Positions 26,907 through 36,112 of a stretch of DNA of 64,000 bases are shown piece by piece. The stretch is taken from positions 396,678 through 460,677 of the forward strand of contig NZ_QICS01000001.1 of assembly GCF_003201285.1 (NCBI RefSeq), read 5' to 3'. Under the pieces are notes generated by a model. That model did no database searches. It was not told the origin of the DNA and was given only the letters and a program-made list of their open reading frames with translations. The DNA is from Lachnotalea glycerini (lineage in GTDB: Bacteria > Bacillota > Clostridia > Lachnospirales > Lachnospiraceae). Numbering within the stretch: position 1 is the first letter of the stretch; every line of letters starts with the position of its first letter. Position numbers and translations under genes: made by a program.

Positions 26907-28046
26907 TTAACTCATTTCTTTTTCTATTTCCTGTTCAAATTTACGATAGCAACTGAAATATTCCGCTGATATTACACATAAAGAATCTCGCATCAATATT
27001 CTATATTTTGGTTTTCCAGAATTTTTTCGCCCAATCTTATGACATTTTGCTAAGTCTAAGTACCAATCAAATATTTTTAATGGGAGAATTCTCCTTATCT
27101 TGACTGGCACTATTTCATATGAATTTTTTACTGATTCTATAATACTAATAAAAGATTTTACTGTATTTTCTCTATTTGTTAGAATTTCCCAATATAAATT
27201 AGTCACAAATCCATACCACTGATATGAGGATACCTGTATTGAATCTATTTGATTAATTTGATGTTGCAGATGTGTGATAAATTCCTGTGTAAAAACAATT
27301 TTTTTACTGTATTCTAATATATACATATGCATTAAATTATAAGAACACCAATCTATTGAAAATAGATTGTCGCGGCTAAGCAAATTTTCTTGGTATACTT
27401 TATATAAAACATTATACTCAGTATCATGATACGAAATCTGTGAGGCACAGTAATCTATAAATTTATCACTCGGTTTATCAAATGACTTTTGTATCCATGC
27501 TTCACCTACATAATAGTCAATTGAACTCCAGTCTGAAAGTGCTCTTTGAATTACAATCAATCCAATACCATACATACAAATAGAAATAGAATGCAATGTT
27601 ATAGCTTCAACTAATGTTATAACGATAATCCCCAAATATCTTCCAACTATCTGGATTTGAATACTTTTTTTAATTAAGACAATCCTATCGTTTTTTATAT
27701 CATGATTATCATTCGAAGTAAATATGTCTTCGATAATTTCTTTTGGTAAAATGACTCGAAAAAAATCTTTTTTAATACCTATATATTTTATTTTTATGTG
27801 TTTCTCACTAATACTTGTTATTATAAATGGACATAAATAGAGCGGAAAATATGATATATGTTTTTTCACACTATAAATATATCGAAATATATTCCCAATG
27901 TTAATAATCAATATTATATTTAATAAAGAAATCCCCATCATGGATAGAACAAAACCTAAAAAGCCTAAGTTAATAAAAAAATCAGATTGACCTAAACCTA
28001 AGCCTAATAGCATCATTTCCATTATAATATAAATATAATATATCAC
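26907..28046 (-). CDS. Membrane protein of unknown function next to bacteriocin remnants
   Basis: 379 residues. The GTG at 28046 has AGAGG 7 bases upstream and is preferred over the internal ATG codons. Two hydrophobic segments lie at the N-terminus (about 9-60, including GLGLGQSDFFINLGFLGFVL) and two around residues 130-170 (YLGIIVITLVEAITLHSI). The C-terminal 200 residues are soluble, aromatic-rich and basic. No family was recognised. Because it follows a hairpin and a bacteriocin-type locus in the same direction, a role in self-protection or peptide handling is possible but unproven. Codon use is strongly AT-biased. Confidence 0.6.
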   Translation of the reverse strand: MIYYIYIIMEMMLLGLGLGQSDFFINLGFLGFVLSMMGISLLNIILIINIGNIFRYIYSVKKHISYFPLYLCPFIITSISEKHIKIKYIGIKKDFFRVILPKEIIEDIFTSNDNHDIKNDRIVLIKKSIQIQIVGRYLGIIVITLVEAITLHSISICMYGIGLIVIQRALSDWSSIDYYVGEAWIQKSFDKPSDKFIDYCASQISYHDTEYNVLYKVYQENLLSRDNLFSIDWCSYNLMHMYILEYSKKIVFTQEFITHLQHQINQIDSIQVSSYQWYGFVTNLYWEILTNRENTVKSFISIIESVKNSYEIVPVKIRRILPLKIFDWYLDLAKCHKIGRKNSGKPKYRILMRDSLCVISAEYFSCYRKFEQEIEKEMS

Positions 28047-28061
28047 CTTATCACCTCTTTC

Positions 28062-28099
28062 AATAATACGCCCAAGTAGAATAACTTGGGCGTATTATT
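28062..28099 (-). terminator. Perfect 16-bp hairpin between bacteriocin-like remnant and next gene
   Basis: Arms 28062-28077 and 28084-28099 are perfect complements with a 6-base loop. On the minus strand it is followed by the ribosome site of the 379-residue protein rather than by a T run. An attenuating or RNA-protecting hairpin between a peptide gene and its downstream gene would be typical of bacteriocin operons. Confidence 0.5.
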
Positions 28100-28101
28100 A
28101 T

Positions 28102-28182
28102 ACTAATAGAATACTCTGTGAGTAGCTAAATAATAGCAAGCTCCTGCTGCACCAACTGCACCTATGAAACCGAAAAACTTTC
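28102..28182 (-). pseudogene. Possible bacteriocin-like peptide remnant
   Basis: The minus strand encodes RKFFGFIGAVGAAGACYY followed by LATHRVFY and a stop. The Gly/Ala-rich hydrophobic composition resembles small bacteriocins or leader peptides. An in-frame TAG lies just upstream and there is no start codon, so this is at best a broken gene. It sits directly before the hairpin at 28062. Confidence 0.25.
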
Positions 28183-28218
28183 TACTCTAAATGATTCTAA
28201 CTATTGCTTTAATTATAA

Positions 28219-28401
28219 TTATTTTTTGTTCTTAATATTAAGTATTAAATCTGTGATACAAAATACGATAGTGCCAACCCACACAAATATCATTAAATAT
28301 GAAGGTACATATAAATCACTTAATACCATAGTAACAATAATTAATAAAGCTACAATATAAAATATCCTAGAAATTGTTCTTATTAGTTTTAATTTGTTCA
28401 T
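28219..28401 (-). CDS. Small two-helix membrane protein
   Basis: 60 residues with GGAG 7 bases before the ATG. Two hydrophobic helices (RIFYIVALLIIVTMVL and YLMIFVWVGTIVFCITDLIL) lie between basic ends. Such proteins are common as bacteriocin immunity factors. Its place directly after the C39 peptidase remnant supports that idea, without proof. Confidence 0.55.
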   Translation of the reverse strand: MNKLKLIRTISRIFYIVALLIIVTMVLSDLYVPSYLMIFVWVGTIVFCITDLILNIKNKK

Positions 28402-28812
28402 CTATAGACTCCTATCAGAATTTATCGATTTTTCAATATGAATTAAATTTTCAATGATAAAGCCTTCTATAATTAAATCCTTGGCTGGATCACCAAGAAC
28501 CACATGCTTGTCTGTAATCTTAAAGATTACTACAAAGTGACTTAAACCTTCCTTCGTAATAATATTTGCAATGGCAGTAAGTGTATACTTACTTAAGAAA
28601 CCTTCCTTATCCACTCATACCGCCTGAGAAGTAAATCCAAGCTCATCCGCACATTTACTAAGACCAATCAGGTTCGTTCCTTTTAAGTCCGTTCCCATCA
28701 TATCCCTAAGTCTTGTAATCGTTGTTTCTTTTCGATAATGCAAGCATATCATTGCCAGACACGCCGCTGCACAATCGGTTGCATCCTGCTGTTTTACATA
28801 GGTATATCTCAT
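28402..28812 (-). pseudogene. Peptidase C39 domain of a bacteriocin ABC transporter, nonsense-mutated and truncated
   Basis: AAGGAG and ATG at 28812 begin a C39 leader-peptidase domain (VKQQDATDCAAACLAMICLH, with the catalytic Cys in DCAAAC). The frame meets TGA at 28615-28617 and continues in the same frame as VDKEGFLSKYTLTAIANIIT, then LSHFVVIFKI (catalytic His) and VVLGDPAKDL (Asp region). A single change from CGA (Arg) to TGA explains the stop. After KDLI the sequence diverges and ends, so the membrane and ATPase parts of the normal roughly 700-residue transporter are missing. This is a relic of a double-glycine peptide export system. A reinitiating GTG follows the TGA but would lack the catalytic Cys. 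Confidence 0.75.
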
Positions 28813-29153
28813 ATTTACTCCTTGGTCTTTAGATCATTCTAATATTTTTTATACTATTTTAAATGGCAATTTCCGTAAGTGGGACTCATTAGTTACCTCT
28901 ATTATCTGCCTTGCTCCTAGTTTTTTCAGTGGTTTGCTAAAAAATCCTATTAACAATTTAACAAAATACAATTTTTTTTTCAATAACAAATCACAAGCGG
29001 ACTGTTTGGAAGCACGAATGGACGATTTGTATAGTCAATTACTAAATTGGCTAAATTGAGCTCAATTGAGGGCAATACAGTTATTGTTATCTACCACCAG
29101 GCTGTTGAAATCAAACCAGAAGTGATTTGTTTTTTAATAAAGGAAGTGCATCT
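28813..29153. other. Intergenic stretch
   Basis: 340 AT-rich bases between the C39 relic and the GH43 gene. A minus-strand open run (28849-28971, TTG start, 40 residues including FSKPLKKLGARQIIEV) may be another small relic; no ribosome site supports it. No terminator or promoter was identified with confidence. Confidence 0.3.
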
Positions 29154-30725
29154 TTAGAAAGCTTTGGAGGCGTAAATCTGCCACTCAACAATGCCTGCGG
29201 CCCATACTGCCATATTTTCATTATGTATGTTTTTAATAGCATGTACAGTCAATTTAACATAACGATAATCTCCTTTCAATTTATGACTTCGAAACCCAAC
29301 CACCTTATTCGCGTTTTCATCTAAAATTGTACTCCAACTAATTCCATCTACACTTCCCTCTACAATGTATTGATAATAGGTTTCTGAACCATTACACAGT
29401 CTGGTGGAAAGATCCATACGAGTTAGAGGAGATACCTCTTCCAAATCAATCTCAATTGTAAATGGTACCCTTGCCTGAGACAACTCATAATAATTGCTAT
29501 TTCCCCATGTCGTATCCGTATCAATAATACCATCAACTGCTTGTGATGCAGGATGTTTTTGTGTTCCAGCAATACTTACGGTCACCTGTTTATTTTCTGA
29601 TATCAAAGATTCCTTCGGTTTAATAAACGTTCCAGTGGAAGTTTGAAAAGACCACTGGTTTAAATAGTCCATAGAAATCTGAACCTTCTTGTCACTGTTT
29701 TCATCAATTATGATGTCCATCGGAAGCCAAACATAGGTTGATTCACCCAAATTCTCTTTATCCCAACGATCTCCCATATAAATGCATTGTTTATTGCCTG
29801 TCTTATCCTCCACTACTGCAATGTTCGTAGGTTGACTGTAATAAGTCGAGTTGTTTCCTATCGTAATCAAAGCATTGGCTAAAGTCCATTCATCAGGGTT
29901 TGAAATATCCTTCGTGTAGCCATACATCGACTGATTCGGATACCACCCTGACTGCCCGGAAGTAAGCAATATATAATAATCATTCACTTTTACCATAGAT
30001 GGAGCTTCGCGCCCTGCACCTTTCCAAAATTTATAGCTCTCTTTTGGAACTACATCCATGCAGTCCTCCGTTAGTTTGTAAACACACATGTCATGACCGC
30101 ATGCAGAAATAAGATATGCCTGATTTTTAATTGTTCCATTTCCATTGTCAACTGCATCATTATAAATTGTAAAATCCAGTGAGCGATTTGTAGAATATAA
30201 AAATTCCCCATTTTCACCTTTTTGAGTTGTTTGAGGATTAAAGAGCTTTACAAATTCATAATTGCCGTTTATTATATCACACTTGGCAACCAGTAATTTA
30301 GATTCCGTATAATCATTTCCATTTTCCCAATGAGCCCATAATATAAAATCACTTCCATTATATATGAGTTTTGGACGTTCTATCGTGCAAAAACCAATTG
30401 TAGTATCCCCCTTAGGTGTTTCAGGAGTCAAAATCATATGTTCAAACTTCCAATTCATCAGATCATTAGATGAATACAGCGCAATACCGCTAAAATTAGC
30501 ACTTTGCTTATACTCTCCAACCCAGTAATATCTTCCATTGTAACTTAAAATATTTCCGCCGTGTCCCTGAATATCATTTCCATCACTGTCATACCATAAT
30601 TCACCGTTAACTAAAGTAGTTTCATCATTCTTTGACTCCGCCTGAAGGTGCTGAGCCTGTCCTATAAAAATTAACACAAAAAAAACACTCAAACAAAACA
30701 GATACTTTACAATATTTTGTAACAT
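29154..30725 (-). CDS. Secreted GH43 exo-beta-1,3-galactanase-like enzyme with F5/8-type C domain
   Basis: Start at 30725 because GGGAG lies 5 bases upstream; the frame is open to 30758. 523 residues. The signal peptide (NIVKYLFCLSVFFVLIFIG) ends near residue 29. The catalytic five-bladed domain begins YDSDGNDIQGHGGNILSYN and YYWVGEYK. This opening is seen in GH43 subfamily 24 galactan 1,3-beta-galactosidases and close relatives. Glu116 in IERPKL and Glu240 in AGREAPSM match the conserved acidic residues of that group. From about residue 385 a discoidin/F5-8C (CBM32-like) domain follows (ASQAVDGIIDTDTTWGN). It probably acts on the beta-1,3-galactan backbone of arabinogalactan. The subfamily is inferred by eye. 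Confidence 0.8.
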   Translation of the reverse strand: MLQNIVKYLFCLSVFFVLIFIGQAQHLQAESKNDETTLVNGELWYDSDGNDIQGHGGNILSYNGRYYWVGEYKQSANFSGIALYSSNDLMNWKFEHMILTPETPKGDTTIGFCTIERPKLIYNGSDFILWAHWENGNDYTESKLLVAKCDIINGNYEFVKLFNPQTTQKGENGEFLYSTNRSLDFTIYNDAVDNGNGTIKNQAYLISACGHDMCVYKLTEDCMDVVPKESYKFWKGAGREAPSMVKVNDYYILLTSGQSGWYPNQSMYGYTKDISNPDEWTLANALITIGNNSTYYSQPTNIAVVEDKTGNKQCIYMGDRWDKENLGESTYVWLPMDIIIDENSDKKVQISMDYLNQWSFQTSTGTFIKPKESLISENKQVTVSIAGTQKHPASQAVDGIIDTDTTWGNSNYYELSQARVPFTIEIDLEEVSPLTRMDLSTRLCNGSETYYQYIVEGSVDGISWSTILDENANKVVGFRSHKLKGDYRYVKLTVHAIKNIHNENMAVWAAGIVEWQIYASKAF

Positions 30726-30961
30726 AAGCTCTCCCATCTCCTTTTTCATTCTATTCATTGCATTTCAACAGCTTAATAAAATATCCCTCCCCACTATTTA
30801 TTACTAATCATTATATTCCCTGTTTGTACCAATTATAAGTAGAACAAAAACTAAGTGCAGGAGCCGATTGTTTTATCTATAGAAACATTCTGAAAATATT
30901 ACAATAAACTGCAAAAAAAAGAAAAACATTATTTTATATCACACAATTTTACTTGTTTGAA

Positions 30962-31003
30962 TAATATATTAGGAGTGAAGTGTATTTCATTCCTAATATA
31001 TTA
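30962..31003 (+). promoter_or_regulatory. 18-bp hairpin in the leader of the CsxC gene
   Basis: Arms 30962-30979 and 30986-31003 pair fully except for one G-T wobble, with a 6-base loop. The hairpin ends only 7 bases before GGAGG of the next gene. It could be an operator or an RNA stem that stabilises or gates the message. Confidence 0.6.
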
Positions 31004-31020
31004 TCAAAAAGGAGGATGTA

Positions 31021-31848
31021 ATGATGAACAGTATGAATAAAAACGTTACAAATAACGTAAAAGTAGTTAGCACAGACGCAATCAATACTAGCGGTGGTAA
31101 TGAATGTAATGCTTCAGTAATCAATGCAGACACCCTTACAAATGCCGATAATTATCCTTGCTGTGGAGGAGATTTTAAAATTCCTAAGGTTCTTACGGAA
31201 TTTATTGTTCAAATAGATACAGAATCAGTAATCAAACTGAACGAACCAGCATATGAAATTAAAAGAATAGAAAAACAGGTGTTCTTAACTCAATGCAGAT
31301 ATATCCCTCCCACTGATAAAGTCTTTCTTGAAGGATATATCAGAAAAAATATAGAATATGCTACCCGAACCTGTTCAAGAGGTTCTGCAATTGGTGGCTC
31401 TATCAAAGATACTACTGTTCATATTCCTTTTAAAGTTTATACAAAAGTAAATTTTAAGGGTTCCTTCCCTCAGATTTCACCAAATCTTCCGTCTCAGGTT
31501 ACCCGTTATTTTGATCAAAAAAATATGGGCAAAAATTTTAGAGAAGCTGACAGATCAAATATTGAAATTTTCAACGAACCTGTATATTGTGAGTTGGAAT
31601 GGTCAGCAATTTTTGATGCAGATATTGATAAAAAAGGTAATCCAATTAATGGATTAATTAATGAGGAAGAATTCAATGAATTTACCGATAAATCAGTTTT
31701 ATATCTTTGTATGAAATTACTTCAGAAACAACAGATTTGTTGTAAAGATTCTATGAATCAGTCTATGGAAGATTTTGATTTAGTTAACAGTTTGAGCTCT
31801 CAATGGAATTTACCTATTACTGAAGTAATACAAAAAAATGATAATTGA
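31021..31848 (+). CDS. CsxC-family exosporium/spore-surface protein
   Basis: 275 residues, GGAGG 5 bases before the ATG. The central segment (IPKVLTEFIVQIDTESVIKL, EIKRIEKQVFLTQCRYIP, GYIRKNIEYATRTCS, TTVHIPFKV) matches the CsxC family first described as a cysteine-rich exosporium protein in Clostridium sporogenes. Cysteines are spread through the protein (PCCGGD near the N-terminus, QICCKD near the C-terminus), which fits crosslinking on the spore surface. No signal peptide is present, as expected for a mother-cell product. A sporulation sigma factor promoter was looked for but not identified. The gene supports a spore-forming host. Confidence 0.8.
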   Translation: MMNSMNKNVTNNVKVVSTDAINTSGGNECNASVINADTLTNADNYPCCGGDFKIPKVLTEFIVQIDTESVIKLNEPAYEIKRIEKQVFLTQCRYIPPTDKVFLEGYIRKNIEYATRTCSRGSAIGGSIKDTTVHIPFKVYTKVNFKGSFPQISPNLPSQVTRYFDQKNMGKNFREADRSNIEIFNEPVYCELEWSAIFDADIDKKGNPINGLINEEEFNEFTDKSVLYLCMKLLQKQQICCKDSMNQSMEDFDLVNSLSSQWNLPITEVIQKNDN

Positions 31849-31927
31849 TAAATTTTTATAACTAGCTTTATCTATCAGGTATAATTACAATACGAGAACT
31901 AACAAACACTTATTAATCATCAAATAT

Positions 31928-31973
31928 CAAGGAAACAGAGGCAAAACATTATGAGATTACCCCTGTTTTCTTG
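31928..31973 (+). terminator. Possible terminator after the CsxC gene
   Basis: CAAGGAAACAGAGG (31928-31941) pairs with CCCCTGTTTTCTTG (31960-31973) with one mismatch and one wobble. The T tail is weak. Confidence 0.45.
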
Positions 31974-32086
31974 CATTTCTGACTTCAATCGTTATTCTAT
32001 CTATTTCTCTTTTATTTATATCTCATTAACCTCATTAACAAAAATCTATTATCAATTTAGATATTCCTTTTAAGGTTAAATATTAA

Positions 32087-34015
32087 TTAATTCACTACAG
32101 ATATATAATATAAATTAACGGCATCCGCTTTACTAATTGTATGTTTGCCAGTTGATAATTCCATTTCCAATACACCATTGTTGATGCTTAACTTGGTTCC
32201 ATCAATCTTAACATTTTTATTACAATCAGCATTAAATACCAATGTTAAAGTAGAGACTGAACTCGTTGTAAATGAAATACTGGTACTGCTCTCTAATTTT
32301 AATGCGGTTGTCAAAGTCAAATCTTGATAGGTAACAGTTCCTTTATTGGTTGCCAGATTACCGCTAATTGTAAAAAAATCACTGTTTAAACCACTCTCTG
32401 TGAAATTTTGTACGTTAGATCCTGTTAAAACTTCCTCTGTTGTTTCATTGCTATTATCTGTGTCTGTATCTGTATCACTAGCATCAGATACAGAACTGGA
32501 ACTGTTGATCGTTAGCTCTGTTGATGCAATATTGGAAGATAATCTCGCACCTATTGCACCACCATCTGTGGAAAATGTTGCATAATTGCTTGAAGAAGAA
32601 ATCATTGCTACACCTTTTGTATTAATCGTACCATCCGTATTTCTCCACAATGTATCAAAATCAGTACCAACCGTCGGTATTGTTGCATTGGTAAAGTCTA
32701 CTGCTGTAATACCTGTAGAAATCGCTGTTCCTCTTGAAGCGGAGGAGCCTGTGTTCATTACCTGTAAGTCAGTAACCTTGTACCATTTACTACTGTTATA
32801 AAAAACTAAATGATCTCCTGATAAATTAACAAATTTATCAGATGTATTATTTGTTGTATAAGAAATACAATTTGCAGCATATGCATCTTTGCAACGATAT
32901 AAGCTGAAATTATTCTTAGTACCGCTAGTATTGTTATTAAATGCAGTACAGTTTACTACTGAAATTGCACTTGGATTATTGTTATCCGTAAAACCATTAT
33001 GTAAGTTTTCAATTGCCAGACAGTTTGTAATCACATGAGGAGTACCCACTCCTGAACCACCCAGTTTAAAACCGTTTCCATCACAGGAGGATTCGGTTGT
33101 TCCATCCTCTGTAATACCATTTCTCATCGCAATACAGTTTCGAATTGTTACTACACCGATTGGACCGGTAGCAGTTTTGGCAAACAAATCCCAACCATCA
33201 TCACTATTATTATGAGAAATACATCCATCAAATACATTTCCGTCACCGCAAGTTAACTTAGAAGCAAAACCATCCGCATTCTCATAGGTTGCAGGATCAC
33301 AATTATTTTTAGAGGTACAGTTTATAATATAATTATAGCTTGGCCAATCTGCAAAATTAGTTACTGCTGAGCTGTATCTGCTGATTTGTAAACCGGTATC
33401 TCTGTTTGAGTCAAAACTACATCGTTCAATTACATTATGGCTTCCAGATACCATCATTCCGTTATCTGCTGCACCATAGATTGTAATACCCTCTATATAC
33501 CAATAATTACCATTAAGCTGGATACCTCTGTTATTTACAGATGTATCACTCATATTGTAGCTTTCACCTGAAAAGTCTAAAATAACCTTAGCACCTTTAC
33601 AAGCCTTTAGTATTTTATAAGCGTTGCTTGTTCCATTGTTATCGGTACCAATCGTAAGTTGACTGTTCAGACTGTAGGTTCCTGCCTTTAAAAGAATGAC
33701 AGCATTGTCTTTTTCTGCCGCTTTTTGAATTGCACTTGCCAAATCAAGCGGACTGTTTTTTGTTCCTGTTGCACTGCTGCTTCCATTTGCTGCTGCATAA
33801 ATAGCATCACCAAATACCGAATCTTCTGTATTATAAAGATTCGTATACATTCCTTTTGAAGTCAAACCTGTGTTTGCACTTGCTGAATTTGCTTCTAATT
33901 GAAGCGGGTCTGTTGCCGCAGCTTCTACATTGTAAGTACTTACATTTAAAGCCATAGAAAAGATCATACTAACACTCAAAGCAGCAGGTAAAAATTTTTT
34001 GTACATTTTCTTCAT
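32087..34015 (-). CDS. Secreted PL9 pectate lyase with C-terminal accessory domain
   Basis: Cleaves pectate by beta-elimination outside the cell. 642 residues. The signal peptide covers about 1-33 (SVSMIFSMALNVS, cleavage near VEAAA). A right-handed parallel beta-helix follows: VFGDAIYAAANGSSSATG, then PLDLASAIQKAAEKDNAVIL, and rungs rich in NC/HN repeats. ENADGFASKLTCGDGN (Lys253) and NNSDDGWDLFAK (272-280) match the family 9 catalytic lysine and calcium-binding aspartates. An Asp-Thr linker leads to a roughly 110-residue domain (VQNFTESGLNSDFFTISGN) often attached to clostridial pectate lyases, possibly carbohydrate-binding. The linker resembles that of the GH10 xylanase. Confidence 0.9.
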   Translation of the reverse strand: MKKMYKKFLPAALSVSMIFSMALNVSTYNVEAAATDPLQLEANSASANTGLTSKGMYTNLYNTEDSVFGDAIYAAANGSSSATGTKNSPLDLASAIQKAAEKDNAVILLKAGTYSLNSQLTIGTDNNGTSNAYKILKACKGAKVILDFSGESYNMSDTSVNNRGIQLNGNYWYIEGITIYGAADNGMMVSGSHNVIERCSFDSNRDTGLQISRYSSAVTNFADWPSYNYIINCTSKNNCDPATYENADGFASKLTCGDGNVFDGCISHNNSDDGWDLFAKTATGPIGVVTIRNCIAMRNGITEDGTTESSCDGNGFKLGGSGVGTPHVITNCLAIENLHNGFTDNNNPSAISVVNCTAFNNNTSGTKNNFSLYRCKDAYAANCISYTTNNTSDKFVNLSGDHLVFYNSSKWYKVTDLQVMNTGSSASRGTAISTGITAVDFTNATIPTVGTDFDTLWRNTDGTINTKGVAMISSSSNYATFSTDGGAIGARLSSNIASTELTINSSSSVSDASDTDTDTDNSNETTEEVLTGSNVQNFTESGLNSDFFTISGNLATNKGTVTYQDLTLTTALKLESSTSISFTTSSVSTLTLVFNADCNKNVKIDGTKLSINNGVLEMELSTGKHTISKADAVNLYYISVVN

Positions 34016-34238
34016 GTTTTTCCCCTTATTAACTAAATTTTCAAGTAATATTTACAGTTACTATACAATAGTAACATATTTTATTTGTTTTACAATACAA
34101 TTATGATATTTTTTACAAATTTTTTATTATTTTAAAAAATAGTAAAAATATAAAAGCAAATGCTATGATTTTTTGGCATAATAGCATAAACTGCCAATTG
34201 ACTCGCTATGAATCAATCAACAGTTTAAACTACCCTTT

Positions 34239-36056
34239 TTATTCAATGGTAAGATTTGCTACACCTATATTTTTTAATAAAATTCTTGGTCTACATGATG
34301 AAAAGCAGCAAGTTCTTTTTAATGGACATATTACAAGAACATATGCTCCATAAAAATCTGCTTTAAAGCGGAAACACCCAAGGTGACATATCGTTACACA
34401 TGAAATCAATATTTTCTTTCCATTGCTCATCTGATAGAGCATAATATCCCATTCATGATTTCTGCAGCAATCGCAACCTAAGATACAGCCTTCAATCAAA
34501 CCCATAGTAATCTTATTTTCTTCACAAATCGGGCATTCTGAAACATCCGGATCGGTTCTGACAAGAACCGGATACGGTATGGGAACCGGAACCGGTATAG
34601 CTACATACTCTGCTTTCTCTTCTGTTTCATCTTTTTGCTGCGGACATTCTGGACACGTTGGGCATGGCGGACAAGTCGGACATATTGGGCATGGCTCTGG
34701 TTTTGGGCACGTTGGACATGTCGGGCACGTTGGGCATGGCTCTGGTTTTGGACACGTTGGACATGACGGGCACGTCGGACATGGCTCTGGTTTTGGACAC
34801 GTTGGACATGTCGGGCACGTCGGACATGGCTCTGGTTTTGGACACGTTGGACATGTCGGACATGGCTCTGGTTCTGGGCACATTGGGCATGGCTCTGGCT
34901 CTGGACATGTCGGACACGTCGGACATGGCTCTGAAATGCCACTGGAAATCTCTCCTTGATTGGAAGCTGGGGTTTCCGGCAATGGAACTGAAATAATTTC
35001 TGATTCATTTTCCTGCTTAGGCATACTCTGCATACAATCCACATTACCCAAAAATGGTGCCAAATGAAATTCAAAACCGCTGTTTGCATTTACTGCAAAT
35101 CCACCCAATACGGCATTACCACTCACATGTCCTCCTGTAGGATGACCATGAAACATCGCTTGAGGAGCTAAAATACTGCCCCATATGTCGGAAGAATTCT
35201 CCATATGAATATTCGTTGCATCTTCAAATACATATAACGTATTCTCTGCTTGACTTTTCCCCCCGTATAATCCCGATTGTAAATGTGCATGAGGACCTGT
35301 TTTTAGTCTGACGATTGCCAGACTGCCTTGTGGCACTTCAAATCGAATCCCTTTATTTAAAATACCGTTTGGACTTGCATCAATTGTAAAAACATTTTGT
35401 TTTGGATTGGTTCCGCTTAATATCCATTCATAGGAATTGCTTGTTATCTTTCCATTGCTATCTAATTTTTGAATACAATCTTTAAATGTATCAATACTTT
35501 TTCTTGCTGCTTGGAAAAATGCAGGTAAATCTGCGGATATTCTGGAAGCAGGTATTACTCGTGGAACATCATAGCTAGGAATGATATAATAATCTCCTTT
35601 ATCACTTGGAGTCCAATAGGGACTTCCTCCGTTAGCCTGATATAAAGATTTTAATTCCTCCATCTGCTTATCTGATCCATCTTTTCCAATATAATAGGTA
35701 CTTCCTAACGCAGCTTTAAAGCCTCCGCCAGAAATGACATGCCCTACAACAACTAACGGTCCTTTCATGGAAACAATATTTCCTACTAAATACCTTGCCA
35801 GATCAGGTGAAAATTCAATTCCCTGTTGACCATTCGTGCTTTGAAAACCTATGCTTAATCCCCTTGGGCTGTAATAACTGCCCCCTACAGCAACAGCACC
35901 TTCTACATCTACAATATTGTTGGCATCTCCAAACACGAACAGATTAAATTGAGAAGCCAAACCAAATGGCTGTCCTTGTATGTCTTTCCAGTTTACATGT
36001 TGATAAGGAATTCCAACCATTGGATTATCTTTTGCACCATATATTGTTTCATCCAT
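34239..36056 (-). CDS. Choice-of-anchor-A-like protein with Cys-Pro repeats
   Basis: 605 residues. The N-terminal 340 residues have the pattern of choice-of-anchor A domains: LFVFGDANNIVDVEGAVAVG, GPLVVVGHVISGGG, HMENSSDIWGSILAP and GGHVSGNAVLGGFAVN. Residues about 377-490 consist of CPTCP and CPKPEP repeats with dozens of cysteines. The tail has more cysteine groups (SECPICEEN, CILGCDCC). There is no signal peptide and no LPxTG, so the protein may be displayed after mother-cell lysis (spore surface) or bind metal inside. AGGAGG is about 14 bases before the ATG, a long spacing. It lies 56 bases after the GMC oxidoreductase gene in the same direction and may be its structural or redox partner. 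Confidence 0.65.
   Translation of the reverse strand: MDETIYGAKDNPMVGIPYQHVNWKDIQGQPFGLASQFNLFVFGDANNIVDVEGAVAVGGSYYSPRGLSIGFQSTNGQQGIEFSPDLARYLVGNIVSMKGPLVVVGHVISGGGFKAALGSTYYIGKDGSDKQMEELKSLYQANGGSPYWTPSDKGDYYIIPSYDVPRVIPASRISADLPAFFQAARKSIDTFKDCIQKLDSNGKITSNSYEWILSGTNPKQNVFTIDASPNGILNKGIRFEVPQGSLAIVRLKTGPHAHLQSGLYGGKSQAENTLYVFEDATNIHMENSSDIWGSILAPQAMFHGHPTGGHVSGNAVLGGFAVNANSGFEFHLAPFLGNVDCMQSMPKQENESEIISVPLPETPASNQGEISSGISEPCPTCPTCPEPEPCPMCPEPEPCPTCPTCPKPEPCPTCPTCPTCPKPEPCPTCPSCPTCPKPEPCPTCPTCPTCPKPEPCPICPTCPPCPTCPECPQQKDETEEKAEYVAIPVPVPIPYPVLVRTDPDVSECPICEENKITMGLIEGCILGCDCCRNHEWDIMLYQMSNGKKILISCVTICHLGCFRFKADFYGAYVLVICPLKRTCCFSSCRPRILLKNIGVANLTIE
34640..34935 (-). repeat. 45-bp direct repeats coding for Cys-Pro repeats
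   Basis: The core unit is about 45 bp (15 residues, CPTCPTCPTCPKPEP) with shorter variants at the edges. Because of its base periodicity it also leaves other frames open on both strands, for example a plus-strand GHVGHGSGF-type frame, which are considered shadows. Confidence 0.85.
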
Positions 36057-36112
36057 ATAAACTACACAAACCTCCTAAGTTACCTTTATATCCAGTTTAT
36101 TCCAAACGGCTA

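Noticed and set aside
34579-34996. Several open frames on both strands across the Cys-Pro repeats (for example Gly-His-Val-rich plus-strand frame)
   Set aside because: They result from the 45-bp periodicity and base bias of the repeat, have no ribosome site, and lie inside a gene with a recognised domain structure.
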